DNA of 64,000 nt from Symsagittifera roscoffensis. Lineage: Eukaryota > Xenacoelomorpha > Acoela > Convolutidae. Location of the stretch: the NCBI RefSeq assembly GCF_963678635.1, contig NC_087064.1, forward strand, positions 65,403,548-65,467,547. The letters are read 5' to 3'. A program made the translations under genes and the position numbers. Shown here piece by piece: positions 42,401 to 54,400 of the stretch. The notes beneath the pieces are model-generated. The model saw only the letters and a list, made by a program, of their open reading frames with translations. It was not told the DNA's origin and made no database searches. Within the stretch, counting starts at the first letter, position 1, and each line of letters starts with the position of its first letter.

Positions 42401-45400
42401 AGTTATTAAGTTTGATTTACTAGTGGTTTATAAATGAATATTGTCATAATTTATTTACAAAAAAGATAATAAGGCACCATAACTTTCGAGAATTAATTTC
42501 TTGTTGATTGTTTGGTCATGTGTAACCGGTCAATTCTGTCCAGGTGTGTTATGGCAAGTCCCAACTGCACATGGCGTGTGAGTTGCGAGCAGTGGGGGGA
42601 GGTGACAGTGGGACTTCGTTGACTGTGGATGGTCTAGTGGGCTTCACTGAGTATGTGTTCCAAGTGGGTGCTTTCAACCACCTGGGGTTGGGGCCACTCT
42701 CCTATCCAATCACAGTCACCACTGACATAGGCGGTATGTAAACAGAAAAAGAAAAAGAAGAAACACTTGAATTAGGGTTCAGGACTAAATCCCCCAAGAT
42801 AAAATCCCACCGGATATAATCCCCTAGGACAAAATCCCCCAGTTTTTAGTTTAAAATCCCCCACATTCGAATTGAATAAAACAGCGACACTAAAACTTGA
42901 ATTAATTGATGAAAGATAATTAACAGAAAAGAAGTAGATAGATTAAATACTAAAAAACTAAAAGGAAAAGTTAACAGCTATGGCTTTAAGATAATCCAAC
43001 TTTTTGTAGTTAACGGCAGAGCATACAATTCTTTTTATCTTCCCAAAATTATCCTCTTTCCTTTTCTCTCTTTGAGCGGAATTAAAATTTTTGCAGTGAT
43101 TGCTGCCTCTGAATCGCCTCAATGATCTTCCATATGTCAGGATTTGACATTTGGAGCATGGATGCGAATCCACGGTGGAATCCTTCAAGGGCGTTACTTG
43201 TCCTGGTGTGGTCGTTAATGGTCCTGAAGTAAACGTTCCACATATCCATGTCGAATCGGGATTTCCGTCTCGTCTAGTTTCGCGTTTCTTTGCCTACAAA
43301 GGTGTCCTCAAAATAATTCTTGATGTCGTCAGGAATATGGCAACATACTAATATTTTTTAATAGCAGGCTTCTACATGTAAGGCCGGGGCAAACGCAAGA
43401 GCAGCTAAAAGACGTATAGCTAGGTTGAATTCTTTGTCCTCGCGATGCTGTACAGCATAACCAAATTCGAGTATCTTTCTATAATTGGCTTGCGAAAAGT
43501 GGAAGAAACAACCTTTGATTTCTGTGTTTTGAAAGTTGTCACCCACAGAATTGATGCCAGCCATTTCAAAGTCCATTATGATTGAACTGGGGGGAACGTT
43601 ATCTGCTTTCAAGTTCGACCAGATAGCGTTGTACGTTTCTTAAAGTTTATCGGGGAGTAGGAACTAGATACATGGAAAAATTGTTCCATCTACGAAGCAG
43701 TGGACAGTGTATACTTGGTAGAAGTTATCAGGACAGCTTTTAAAGTTCCACCGATAAGCCAGTTTCTATAAGAATTTAAGATTTCGATGTTTTTGCTGGT
43801 TGCGAACACCAAATATCGTTTACTGGTTCGTGGAACTGTCGAATCCTCAAGAAGAAAATCCTCTCCATTCATGGTTTGCATGTATTTAACAGGCAGTTCA
43901 AAATCGAACCCTGTTCGGATCGGTGTCTGGCTACGGTTTTCATGTCGCATTCTTCTGATCCTTCTTTTGGGGTGAGGCACCATCGGCATCCTCGGAGCAT
44001 TCTGGTGTGGCTTTCGCCAGGGCATTTTACAGCACCTTTTGTGTCGAACAGTCCGTGCATGCCGCTGCGTCCGCTTTGATCGGTTCGTTAATGGTATACG
44101 TTTCTATTAAAGCATAGTTCGGGCCGTGCGTGTGCTCATGTGGCAACTATTCGAGGAATTCGCCCTTTGAAGTCCATATGCTTACCTTACATTGTTGCTT
44201 TGATCGCCGCAACTCGCACACCCACTGAATAGAATTGACTACTTCTATTTTCTTTTAGTAAGCGTAGTTATTGTGAAACGCTTTCTGGCTCCCTTTGTTG
44301 CTTAACTCAAATTTGACTTTATTTTGCCAGAGACAAACGTTTAATTGCTATTGGTGGGATTAAATTGCGAGCACGCAAACTGGCATCTTACCTGTTACAC
44401 TATTCGTTTTGCTGGGACTATATCAGGTGTTAATTTGTTTATCAGTCAACATAAAGTTCAAAATTATGATCAAAATTTCGAACCCGCCCAAAATCAACAT
44501 TCCGTGATCCTAGGGGTCTGAAATTTTGACACAATATAGAGGTTTTTTTTCGTGGAATTGGGGGGCTTCCTTTCTTAGTTGAAGCCTGGCATTTCTCACC
44601 CCTGGGGGTAGATTTAACAGACCTTTACTTTGATTGCGCAAAATGTCCTATTTGGGATTCGAACTCGGGCTGAAGGAATCAACCTTATTTTCCATTCACT
44701 TGTCGTACTGACTTGCCACGTGGCTTATTAATTTTTGCATCCAAAGCTCATTCTTATAGGAAGTCAATTGAATGTTTAAATGGAAGTCAATTCAAAGTGG
44801 AATCAATAGAAACCTGAAATTATAGAATGTGTACAATTTGATTTCTATCATACTGAATAAAACATGGGGGATTTTGTGGTACGGGGATTTGGTCCTATGG
44901 ATGATTTTGTCCTGGGGGTTATATCCAGTGGGATTTTATCCTAGGGGATTTAGTCCGCGAGAGCTTTAATTACTATAACATAGTCGATGCATTATTATAA
45001 TAACCTAGTTAAGTTAATTTTTGGTACATAGTCAGATTAGTTAGTTACTCGTATGTTGGAATAAAATGAGATGAAATTGTTAAACAATAAAATCATCAAA
45101 TTAAGAATGAACGAGAACAGCCAAAAAAATAGTTTGTACATCTTTAAAAATTGTAAAAGACTACAGAAAAAGAAAGAAACTTAGAAAAAGCTAGTAATTG
45201 AAGTAAAGATCCACTTTACTGTAATTTTTCTATTATAGGGAAGCGGGTTTGATGATGATTTCTAGGGGCAATAATGGGAAAGAGCCGGAAAAAAACTTGA
45301 AAAGAAAATGGTAGCTTACTGTTTCAGTGATAAGATTAGATAAGCAGTCTTCGGTTTGGATTGATTCAATAATTGCCAGGAAATCAAAAGTTAACAAGTG

Positions 45401-48400
45401 CTTCAGAAGTTTTCGTGATATATCTCATCATGTTTGGCTAGAAAAGATTTTTCTTAAAAATATTGACAAAATTCCAAAAGCTAGCGACTTGTCGGTTCCC
45501 TTGAATTTCATGAGTTGTCGGGGTATCACTTTTCTAATAACGATTGCTAATAACTTAGAAATTTCAAACTAATTAAGTTGTTGTTTTCAGTGCCGTCGAG
45601 TGTTTCGAAATTATCAGTGGATGTTTTGACTGACTCTCTTGTGGTGGTTGAGTGGAGTAGTCCAGTGCCTGCTCAGGGACCAATTGAGGACTACTTGATC
45701 ACCTACAGGGCAAAAAGCAAAAACAACAACGGCAACAAGAGGTCGAGAAGAGGTGAGGTTATAATTTTTTATTGCGAAATTAAACTGAATGCATCTTGCC
45801 ATATAAGAAGGTCTTTAAGAATTAGTCATCTTTTTCTTATTACAGAATTACTCTTGATAAAGTTTTTGCTAACATATCAGGTTTCTGAACCAGTTTTGAG
45901 TAGTTCGGGTCCGAAAGAAGAGAGTTTCTTTGCGGTTTGAAATTTTGGTTAGGAGAGAAAAAAAGACGCGCCTGTAGACCAAATAGGATAAAATCTCGAC
46001 CCTCAGGACTCTTTTTAATCTGGAATGTGAGGAAATAAGAGAAACGGCGAAGAAATAAGAGAGACGGACTGTATAAAGAGTAGAAGAAATAGTCATTGGT
46101 GTAACCTTGTTTGCTTTCAGAAGTTGGAGTGGAGACTTCCGAAGTGGACAGTGCCTCTCTCCTCGCATCCTCTTTCATCACTGACCCCCACTTAACCTCC
46201 AACTCAGTCACTCTGAGCGACCTGCAGCCAGGCCACACCTACTCTGTCTCAATCAGAGCCAAAACGAGAGAGGGGTTCGGAGATCCAGTCGCACACGAGG
46301 TATTTGCAATAAGAATCAAATCAAATTAAGTTTTTGGGACATTTCAGTTGATTGTTTGAAATATAAAGTAACGCATGAAACCCATTTTTGAAAAAATACT
46401 CAAAAAATGTTCTTTCTGTAATAATTTCCGAAAGAGGTCATTTTTTCCGGAGAGGAAAAACGCGTCAAAATATTTTAGGCCAAAAATCGCTTCTAACATT
46501 GAACTGAACCAGAATGGTTTTTATCAATATTACAACCATGTGAAGGAATACTGAATTCGATAGCGTAAACATCATAGAAAATTTTGAGCTCGTAATGTGT
46601 TTGTTTGAATAGGTGTTCATGGGATCCAGAGATGATTTACCGGCAGTGCCTGGGAAGCCATGGTTTAAGAGGTCTGAAGATGGAAACAAAGATGAAGAAG
46701 GGGAGCTGGAAGTGCAGTGGAAGCCACCGGATTACGAGAACGATGAGGAGCCAGTGCTGAACTACGCTGTTTATTTACTCTATTCAGGTATTAGTAATGT
46801 ATCCAGCGATATGAGAGTTTTGAAGTCTTATCTTTTTCAAACTAAATATTCTGGGCATGTTAACTTTTCGGTTTGATGTTTCTTTTCGAGTTTAGTGACG
46901 ATAAGTTTGACTTCAATTCAAGTTACTGGGGTAAAAAAGTTACCGTAATTGAAAGTTACAGTATTCAGTTGAAGGAGTAGAATGTATGTTTTTTATTTGG
47001 ACTGCATTAATTTGAATGCATAAATCGTCCATGCATCCGATATGCTTAGTCACTTTAACACGATCTTTAGTTCAAGCATAAAGTCCTGGGATTCAAGTTG
47101 ATCAGTTGTATATTTTTAGATCGTTTCAAAACGGAAGCGGTCTTGGTGGATAAGACACTAACGAAGGAATGCAAACTAGTAGTGAACATAAACGAGACTG
47201 GGAACCCCTCTGTGGACAGAATCATGACTGGACTCAGTAGAAGTATTCGCAGTAGTAGTAGTAGTAGCAGTGGCTACTTGGATTCTATGTGGATTGCAGT
47301 GGCCGCAATCAACAGAAATGGACAGGGACTCCTGGGACCACCATCTGCTTATAGCCCAGGCAAGAGATATATTGAATAACCAAAGTGGTGCTCAGTTTTT
47401 TGAAATTTGAAAAAAAAAATTGCGATAATTCAGACAACGAAATGCTTTTTTTTACGCTTCCTTGCAACGCAACAATAATTCGGCACCAGTATTATCCCTA
47501 ACTTCAAAATGTTTGGATGACTAATTTGACTGGAAAACATCGATTTGTGAACAAAATTAGTTTGAGACCATTAAAGCAGGTCACCCAATTTTTATGCTGG
47601 ATTAACATGATTACATAATTCGCAATAAATTTAGCTGTCTAAGAGGAATCTTTAGCACCAGGCCTTAACATAGTAACTAACGGTTGCTTTTTACTGGCTT
47701 ATCAAATGAACTTGGCGAAAATACTAAGCCCTGCCGTTTACCAAATGAAGTTATAATTCGGGAAAGTTCTCTTTTTTAAAGGATCCAACTGTTTTTAATC
47801 TACTGTCTCATTTTCGTTTTAGAGGGTGAACTGGATTTGGTTGCTAAGGGTGTGGCCTCTTCTTCTTCGAGTGAGAGTTGGTACTCCCAGGCATGGATTA
47901 TCATCATCTTCCTCGCTCTCTTCTTCCTCTTATTGATCTGTCTTGCCCTGTGTGTGAAACTGCAGATGACCAATCACAAGTTCACTAGCAAAAAGAAGAC
48001 CCGCAACAGAAACCAGATCCACAAAGGTACACTTATCTAAATTTTTTTGTTTTCTCTGAAAATGAAAAAGAGTGTTGCATTGCGTTTTTCAGAAACATAA
48101 TTTAGTGAACACCGGTTGCAGCGAAAATTTCATCAGAGAAGCTATCCTTGTAGCCATTTTTGTGCGATGCAATTTTTATGGCCTTCGTTTTTGACTAAAA
48201 AGCTTTCAATTAAATGGTCGAATGGTTTACAGGAAAGCATAGGGCTGCTCCGCCAATACAATGTGAGTTGTCGTCAGTTCAAATAAGTCCGTGACCAGTT
48301 TTCTGGGCGATTTTGCTAATAATTATTGCCGTTGACTTGAAATGCGTGTATAAATTAGTGTCCATTATGTGTATATTCATACCCATTTCGTATCGCTTTC

Positions 48401-51400
48401 CATGTCCAGACCAAAATCTGAAATATTTTAACTTCGGCACTCAATAGAATCAGTCTTAAGGGGGAGTTTCAAATTCAAATTTGGACTATACTTTACTACT
48501 CTGCATTACTTAATTCGTGGGTGTCGAAAAATGGGCGTTTTTCATTGGTGTGGTGGGGTCTTAAATTGATCAGTATCAAGTCTGAATAATATCGTGCCTA
48601 AATAGAGTCAAAAATTTTCTTCATAAAAATTGGCATGAAGTTTTAGCAATTTAAGGCAATTTTTTTCGCTTAACAAAGATTTATTTGGAGCTCTAAAAAT
48701 GACCTATTTTCTAAAACTCTGGGTATAAATTTTATAGAATAAAAATTCTGGTGGGATCAAATCAGACCCCCCAGCTTCCATGAAGTTATGAACTAGTCGA
48801 TTTATGTGGCGAGTGATCCCAAATAGTGCAGAGTTTTATACACATGAATAATTAAATGATAAATGTTTATAGATGTCTATAAATGAAAAAGTTTTTTTTT
48901 CATTTATTTCAGTTTTGCAAAGCAACTTGAATCTAACTCATATGAAACGTTTTCATCACCGTCTAGAATGAAATTGCCACGATTTATCTTGTTGTTCTTC
49001 CAAGTCGAGCACTCTTATCTTTCAGTAATACTGGAAGCAATAACATGTGCTTCTTCGCACAATAGCACCAATGCAGAAACATGTAAAGAGGAAGAAGGTT
49101 TGTGGCACACAAATTGAGCAAACAAACCCAACAACTAAGTGACATTAACGAAACAACAAATACTCAACCAAACTAATCCTTGAAGTGTTTTTATTGAAGA
49201 TCACTCAATATTTCTAATTGTTCGCAAAGCCAACTTTCTAATTCCCACTTTGTCAATGTTACTTGCCTTTACTATGTTTTGAAATGTGTGGCCAAACTCA
49301 ATCGACCACGCTTGATAGCCTCACTACCGCAGTTCTGGACAGTTAAAACTGACAGCTGTTCCAAGCACTGAAGAATCTATGGTTGCAGATTGAGTTTGAC
49401 AATCCTAAAAGATCTATAAAATTCTCATTATTCTTTTCTTCATAAAAATAGAGGTAATTAGTTTGACTGTGTTTTGTGTAGATACGATGTTGCAGCGAAT
49501 CCACGAAGCTCAGGAGATGCAAGACTACCTTCCGAACTCCTCCGATCTAAATCGGAATTCCATCGCCAGTACCACTGTGCAAATGTCAACATCATCACAC
49601 CCTAACTCAACCAACGCAATATTCAACAGCGTACCCGCGTTAGACATTGCGCCTTCAAAACACAATATGGGATCTCTGAGACGCAAAACAGGAGGGGGTT
49701 CGCACACTTTTCAGAACAGTTTAGCCCATCATAGACCCATGTCACCCATGGGGAGTGTGGGGGGCAAACATAGGAGTATGGAGTTGGGAATGGGAGGGGC
49801 AGGGGGGTTCGAGAGTGGCGGGGGTTACATGAGGGCGGAGGGGGCTCTGACGGGATGTGATCCGAGTGAAGAAAGAATGGAGGGTGATTCGGACTCGGCC
49901 AACTCATCATCGCATCAGCCGGTTAGTCTGAACATAGACCAAAAGAGTATTGATGGAGAGCTTTTTGTACATAAGAGGAGCTTGTAATAAAATACGAGTT
50001 CATTTTTTCAAACAATTTTGAATATTTTAGTACCAAGTTTTTGCTTTTCAAACAGATTGAGCTGCCTATATCCGCTTTATTACACTAGCCAGCATAGTGT
50101 AACAGTATGACTATTCTTTTTTCCAACCTAAGTAGCAAATTTTGTTGTCACTTTGGATGGCACCTTTACGGCTTTTTGGCAGAATGTGCATTGACATGCG
50201 ATTGCTATTAAGTTAGCGCAGTTGATGCATTTTTAATTCATCAAACGAACCGAAAAAAGCTATTTGTTACAATTTATTACATGCAAAGCTGGTGCAATTG
50301 CCTTCGGTTTGTTATTTTCCAAGTTTGTCTCTTTGCATTTGTTGTCATCTGTTGCTGCATCGCATTGACAGTTTTTTAGCATATGTCGTTGCTTTAATTG
50401 TGGTTAGTATTATTACCATTACGATAAGCGAGGGTATTGCAACCGGGTACTAGACTTTTTCCCCGTAAAAAACTTTGTCCACAGTACTCGTCTGGACTCA
50501 TCTCTACCTTGTTTCATAATGTTTTCAAATTTCTTAGCATCCCCGGCAAATTAGCCTGGAGGTAATGAATATGCCTAGAATGGCAAAGGTCCTGGGTTCA
50601 AATCTGACCAGGACCTGTTTTTTTTCAAACGGCAAATATTCTTTTTCAAATGAAATTGTCGGCCAATTATTTGTCTGCTTAACTGTTGTCGTCTTAGTTG
50701 TCACGTCATGGAATTGTTTTTTTTTGCTCAATTTTTTCTTTAAGGTTGCTTTAAGTGTTTGATGTATGCCTACATTTTGTAATTTTACTTACCTGGACTT
50801 CATATTCCCTTTGTTTACACAAGCAATGCTTGTGTTATAGTACGAACTCACATTTTTCCAACCTGAGTCGCAAATATTGTTGAGACAAAATGTGTTCATT
50901 TTTTAAAGTGTTCATTTTGAGCAGTAACCAGCTATTAAATACAGCCAATGCTAAGGATAGTAACACAGACTATTATTTTACAATTTCCTGTTTGATAAAA
51001 GCAGGTAATATGAAAATGTATGGGATCGGGTTTTTTTTATTATTTTTGAGACCCTTTTGGAAAATTTTCGTTTTTCTCGAAAACTGCTCTACCGAATTTC
51101 AAAAGAGTGGTACCAATGGGACCACCGGCCAGTCCCCTGTTTGTCTGCATACTCCCATATCCTCTTTTTACCTTGCCCCACTTTCTATAGCCTTCGAAAA
51201 AGTGTGTGGGGTGAATTTTTTACCCAAATTTTTGGATTTTCGTGAACTACCCACGCAAATCTGCGATTTTGGGTTCAAGGTTAGGACAGATTGTGGGAAG
51301 CTACCCTGCATCAGCGGCTAGGTCCAAATTTATGTACACAAAAAAGTTATGGCCCTCTAAATAGTCAGTTTTTTGATTTTTTGACCATTTTTTGAAAGTT

Positions 51401-54400
51401 TTCAGTTTTTTCAAAAAGTACCCTCCCAAAAGTCCGAGGGTTTGGTTGCAATGAGGAGAATGGGTTAATGGGTTGTGGGAAGCTCCGCTGCTTAAATGAT
51501 TACGCCGATTTTTTTACACAAAAAAGTTATGACCCTCAGAAAAGTCGATTTTGTCACCGTTTTTTCAAACTTGTTGACTTTTCTCGAAAACTACTCTCCT
51601 AAATCCGAGATTTTGGTTTCAATAGCTAGAACGGGTTATGGGAAGCTTCGCTGCATAAAGGGTTACGCCTAAGTTTTTTTACAGCAAAAGTTATGACGCT
51701 CCAAAAAGTCAAGTATTTGATTTTTTGACTGTTTTTTCAAACTTCTTGGCTTTTCTCAAAAGTTACCTTCACAAAATCTGAGTTTTTGGTTTCACTGAGT
51801 AGAAATGGTTGTGACGCTCCAAAAAAATTTTTAGACCAAAAGTTATGACGCTCCAAAAAACCATTTTTTTTAACTGTTTTTGAAACTTTTTGACTTCTCT
51901 CGAAAACTACCCACCCAAATCTAATGAGCAACGTTTTAAGCATCTTTCAACCAAACAAGCTCTTGTTATGACTTCAATTTAAAAAAATTGAAGTATTTAG
52001 TGTTTCAACAGATTCTGAAGTCAATAAATTGGGATTTAATTTTCTTTGCTATAGGTATGTTTTTGAAATTAGCATTGTCCTTCCGCATCAATACATAAAT
52101 TTCATAAATTATCCAGCAGGTATTTCAAGCTTAACTTGGCCTCTAGTTCTTGTAGTCTTTTCCATTTTTTCTAAAAGTTATGTTCTTCAGAAAAGTCAAT
52201 TGTTCGATTTCTTATCCGTTTACCTCAACTTTTGACTTCTCGAAAACAACTCTCAAAGGTTGAATCAAGGCAACAGGTTGTAAGAAGCATCCGCTTATAA
52301 ACTTCTACGCTATGAAGTTTGAACAAGGAACATGTTTCTGGAAACATTTCAAAATTACAATTTTTTCACTCATTTTTTAATAGAGCAACAACCAAGGTTT
52401 TGGGTGAAGACCAATGCTTCAATTTTTTTTTTAACTACCTACTTCATCCCGCATCAGTACACAACTCAAAAATTATCAATCCGGTACCTCCAGCTTTAGC
52501 TGGGCCACTAGTAGCACTTTAGCTTCAAGGTATCATGCATCTAAAGCGCAGAGGTAGGGACGGAGACTCGCAACAAAATAAGAGTTCAAACCTGGGCAGG
52601 GTCGGATGTTTTTAATGTGAACTTTTTCGTATGCTACTTAAAATGCGTCCGCTCTATAAATTGAGGCATATTAGTTGGTAATTTTTTTTTCAAATTGACT
52701 GGTGCTCCTATTGCGTTATAATTGGCTTGCGTTACTTAGCAATTATGTAGACTCAAAGTTTTACTCATTCAGTTTTTCCCAGTAGCGTAATCGGTCATAT
52801 TTTTGCTTGTGTATGCGAAGTGCAACTTCGCCTCTTTGTTTTTTGTTTCGCTAAAAAAAAATTCGGCCAAAATTGTTTTGGCCTATTTTTCATCGGACTT
52901 ATGACCTAATTTTTGGCCGTTTCACCCATGCAAAAATTTTAATTTTTCTCAGAAACTTTTACTGATTTTCAAAAAAGGGGTATCAATTGAAAAACTGCTT
53001 ACTTTTCTGTGTGCATGCGTTTTCCCTGGAGTCTGTTTTATACTGACTTCTCTGTCTACAGCCTTCGAAAAAGTGTGGATGGTTATAATACCCATATTTT
53101 TGATTTTTTCGTTTTCTCGAAAACCACTTCCTCTCAAATATGAGTTTTTGGTTTCAATGAATTGAACTTTTTTTTGGAACGTATGCCATTTTTTTGCACG
53201 TAAAGTTATGGACTTCGGAATTGTCAATTTTTGACCGTTTTGTGAATTTTTCCACTATTTCGAAAACTAACCTCGTAAATCCGATTAGAACGCGTAGTGG
53301 GAAGTTCCTCTGCGTTAGCGGACACTAACCAAAAATTTAACACAAGAATTTATCGCGCTCTGAAAATTCAAATTTTTGTGTTTTTGACCGTTTACTCGTT
53401 AACTTTTTTAAAGTTTCTCATTTGCTCATGCTAATACGCCCAATTGTTTTGACTCCAAATGATATGGCTCCCGGAAAAATAAAAATTTAGGTTTTCCGAC
53501 CGTTTTTTTCGAAGTTTTTGACTTTTCTCGAAAACTACCCTCCCAAATTTGAGATTTTGATTTAATTGAAATTACAGGCTGCGTGAATCCCTTCTGCATA
53601 GCGTTTCTGTATATTTTTTTTCAGACAAAAAGTTATGATTCTCGGAATCGTCAAATTTTTGATTTGTTGACCATTTTCTGGATTTCTCTCGCTAACTATC
53701 CTGCCAAATCTGATATTGTAGGTTTAATCGAATGAACAGTTTGTTAAAAGCCTAGATTTACAATTGGATATACCCAATTTATTGAAGAAATTAATTATGG
53801 TCTTCAAACGAGTCAAAGTTTTGAATCTTTGGCAGTTTTTTGGAAACTTTTTGACTTACGCGAAAACTACTGGTCCAATTCTCAGGTTGTGTTCAATCGA
53901 GAAAACCGGCCTTGGAAATCTTCTCTGCTTAAGCGGTCATCACCTGCTGTTTGCTGAAAAATGTTTTCTGGAATTTTTTGAGTTTTCTTATTTACACAAT
54001 CAATTTTGAGATGAAAAGTTCCATTAAAAATACGAGTTGCGATAAATTTTTATGCAGAAGCGGCGTTTCATTAATTCTTTGTAGAGGAAATATATCTCCT
54101 TGGGAAAATTGTTTATCTCAAAGTTTCTTACGTATTTTGGTAGAGTCCAATTTTTGAAATCACACTTTTCGTACCGCATCAGTATAGCAAATTCGTTCAA
54201 TATCGAACACGTACCTCTAGCTTTAGTTGAGCTCGTTGTTGTTTTTTATCGAGACATCCGAAAATTTTGTTTCATCATGTTTTTTTTTCAACATCTAATT
54301 TTTTTTTCATGTATGTGTTGCATTGCAAGTGGTGCGAAGCTCTGCTTCGCCTTTGTGTAGTAAATTGTCAAGGCCCTATGGCGCAGATGTGAGGACAGGA

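Noticed and set aside
45840-46238. 132-codon minus-strand open frame
   Set aside because: Antisense to the FN3-12 exon and its intron, with no recognisable domain.
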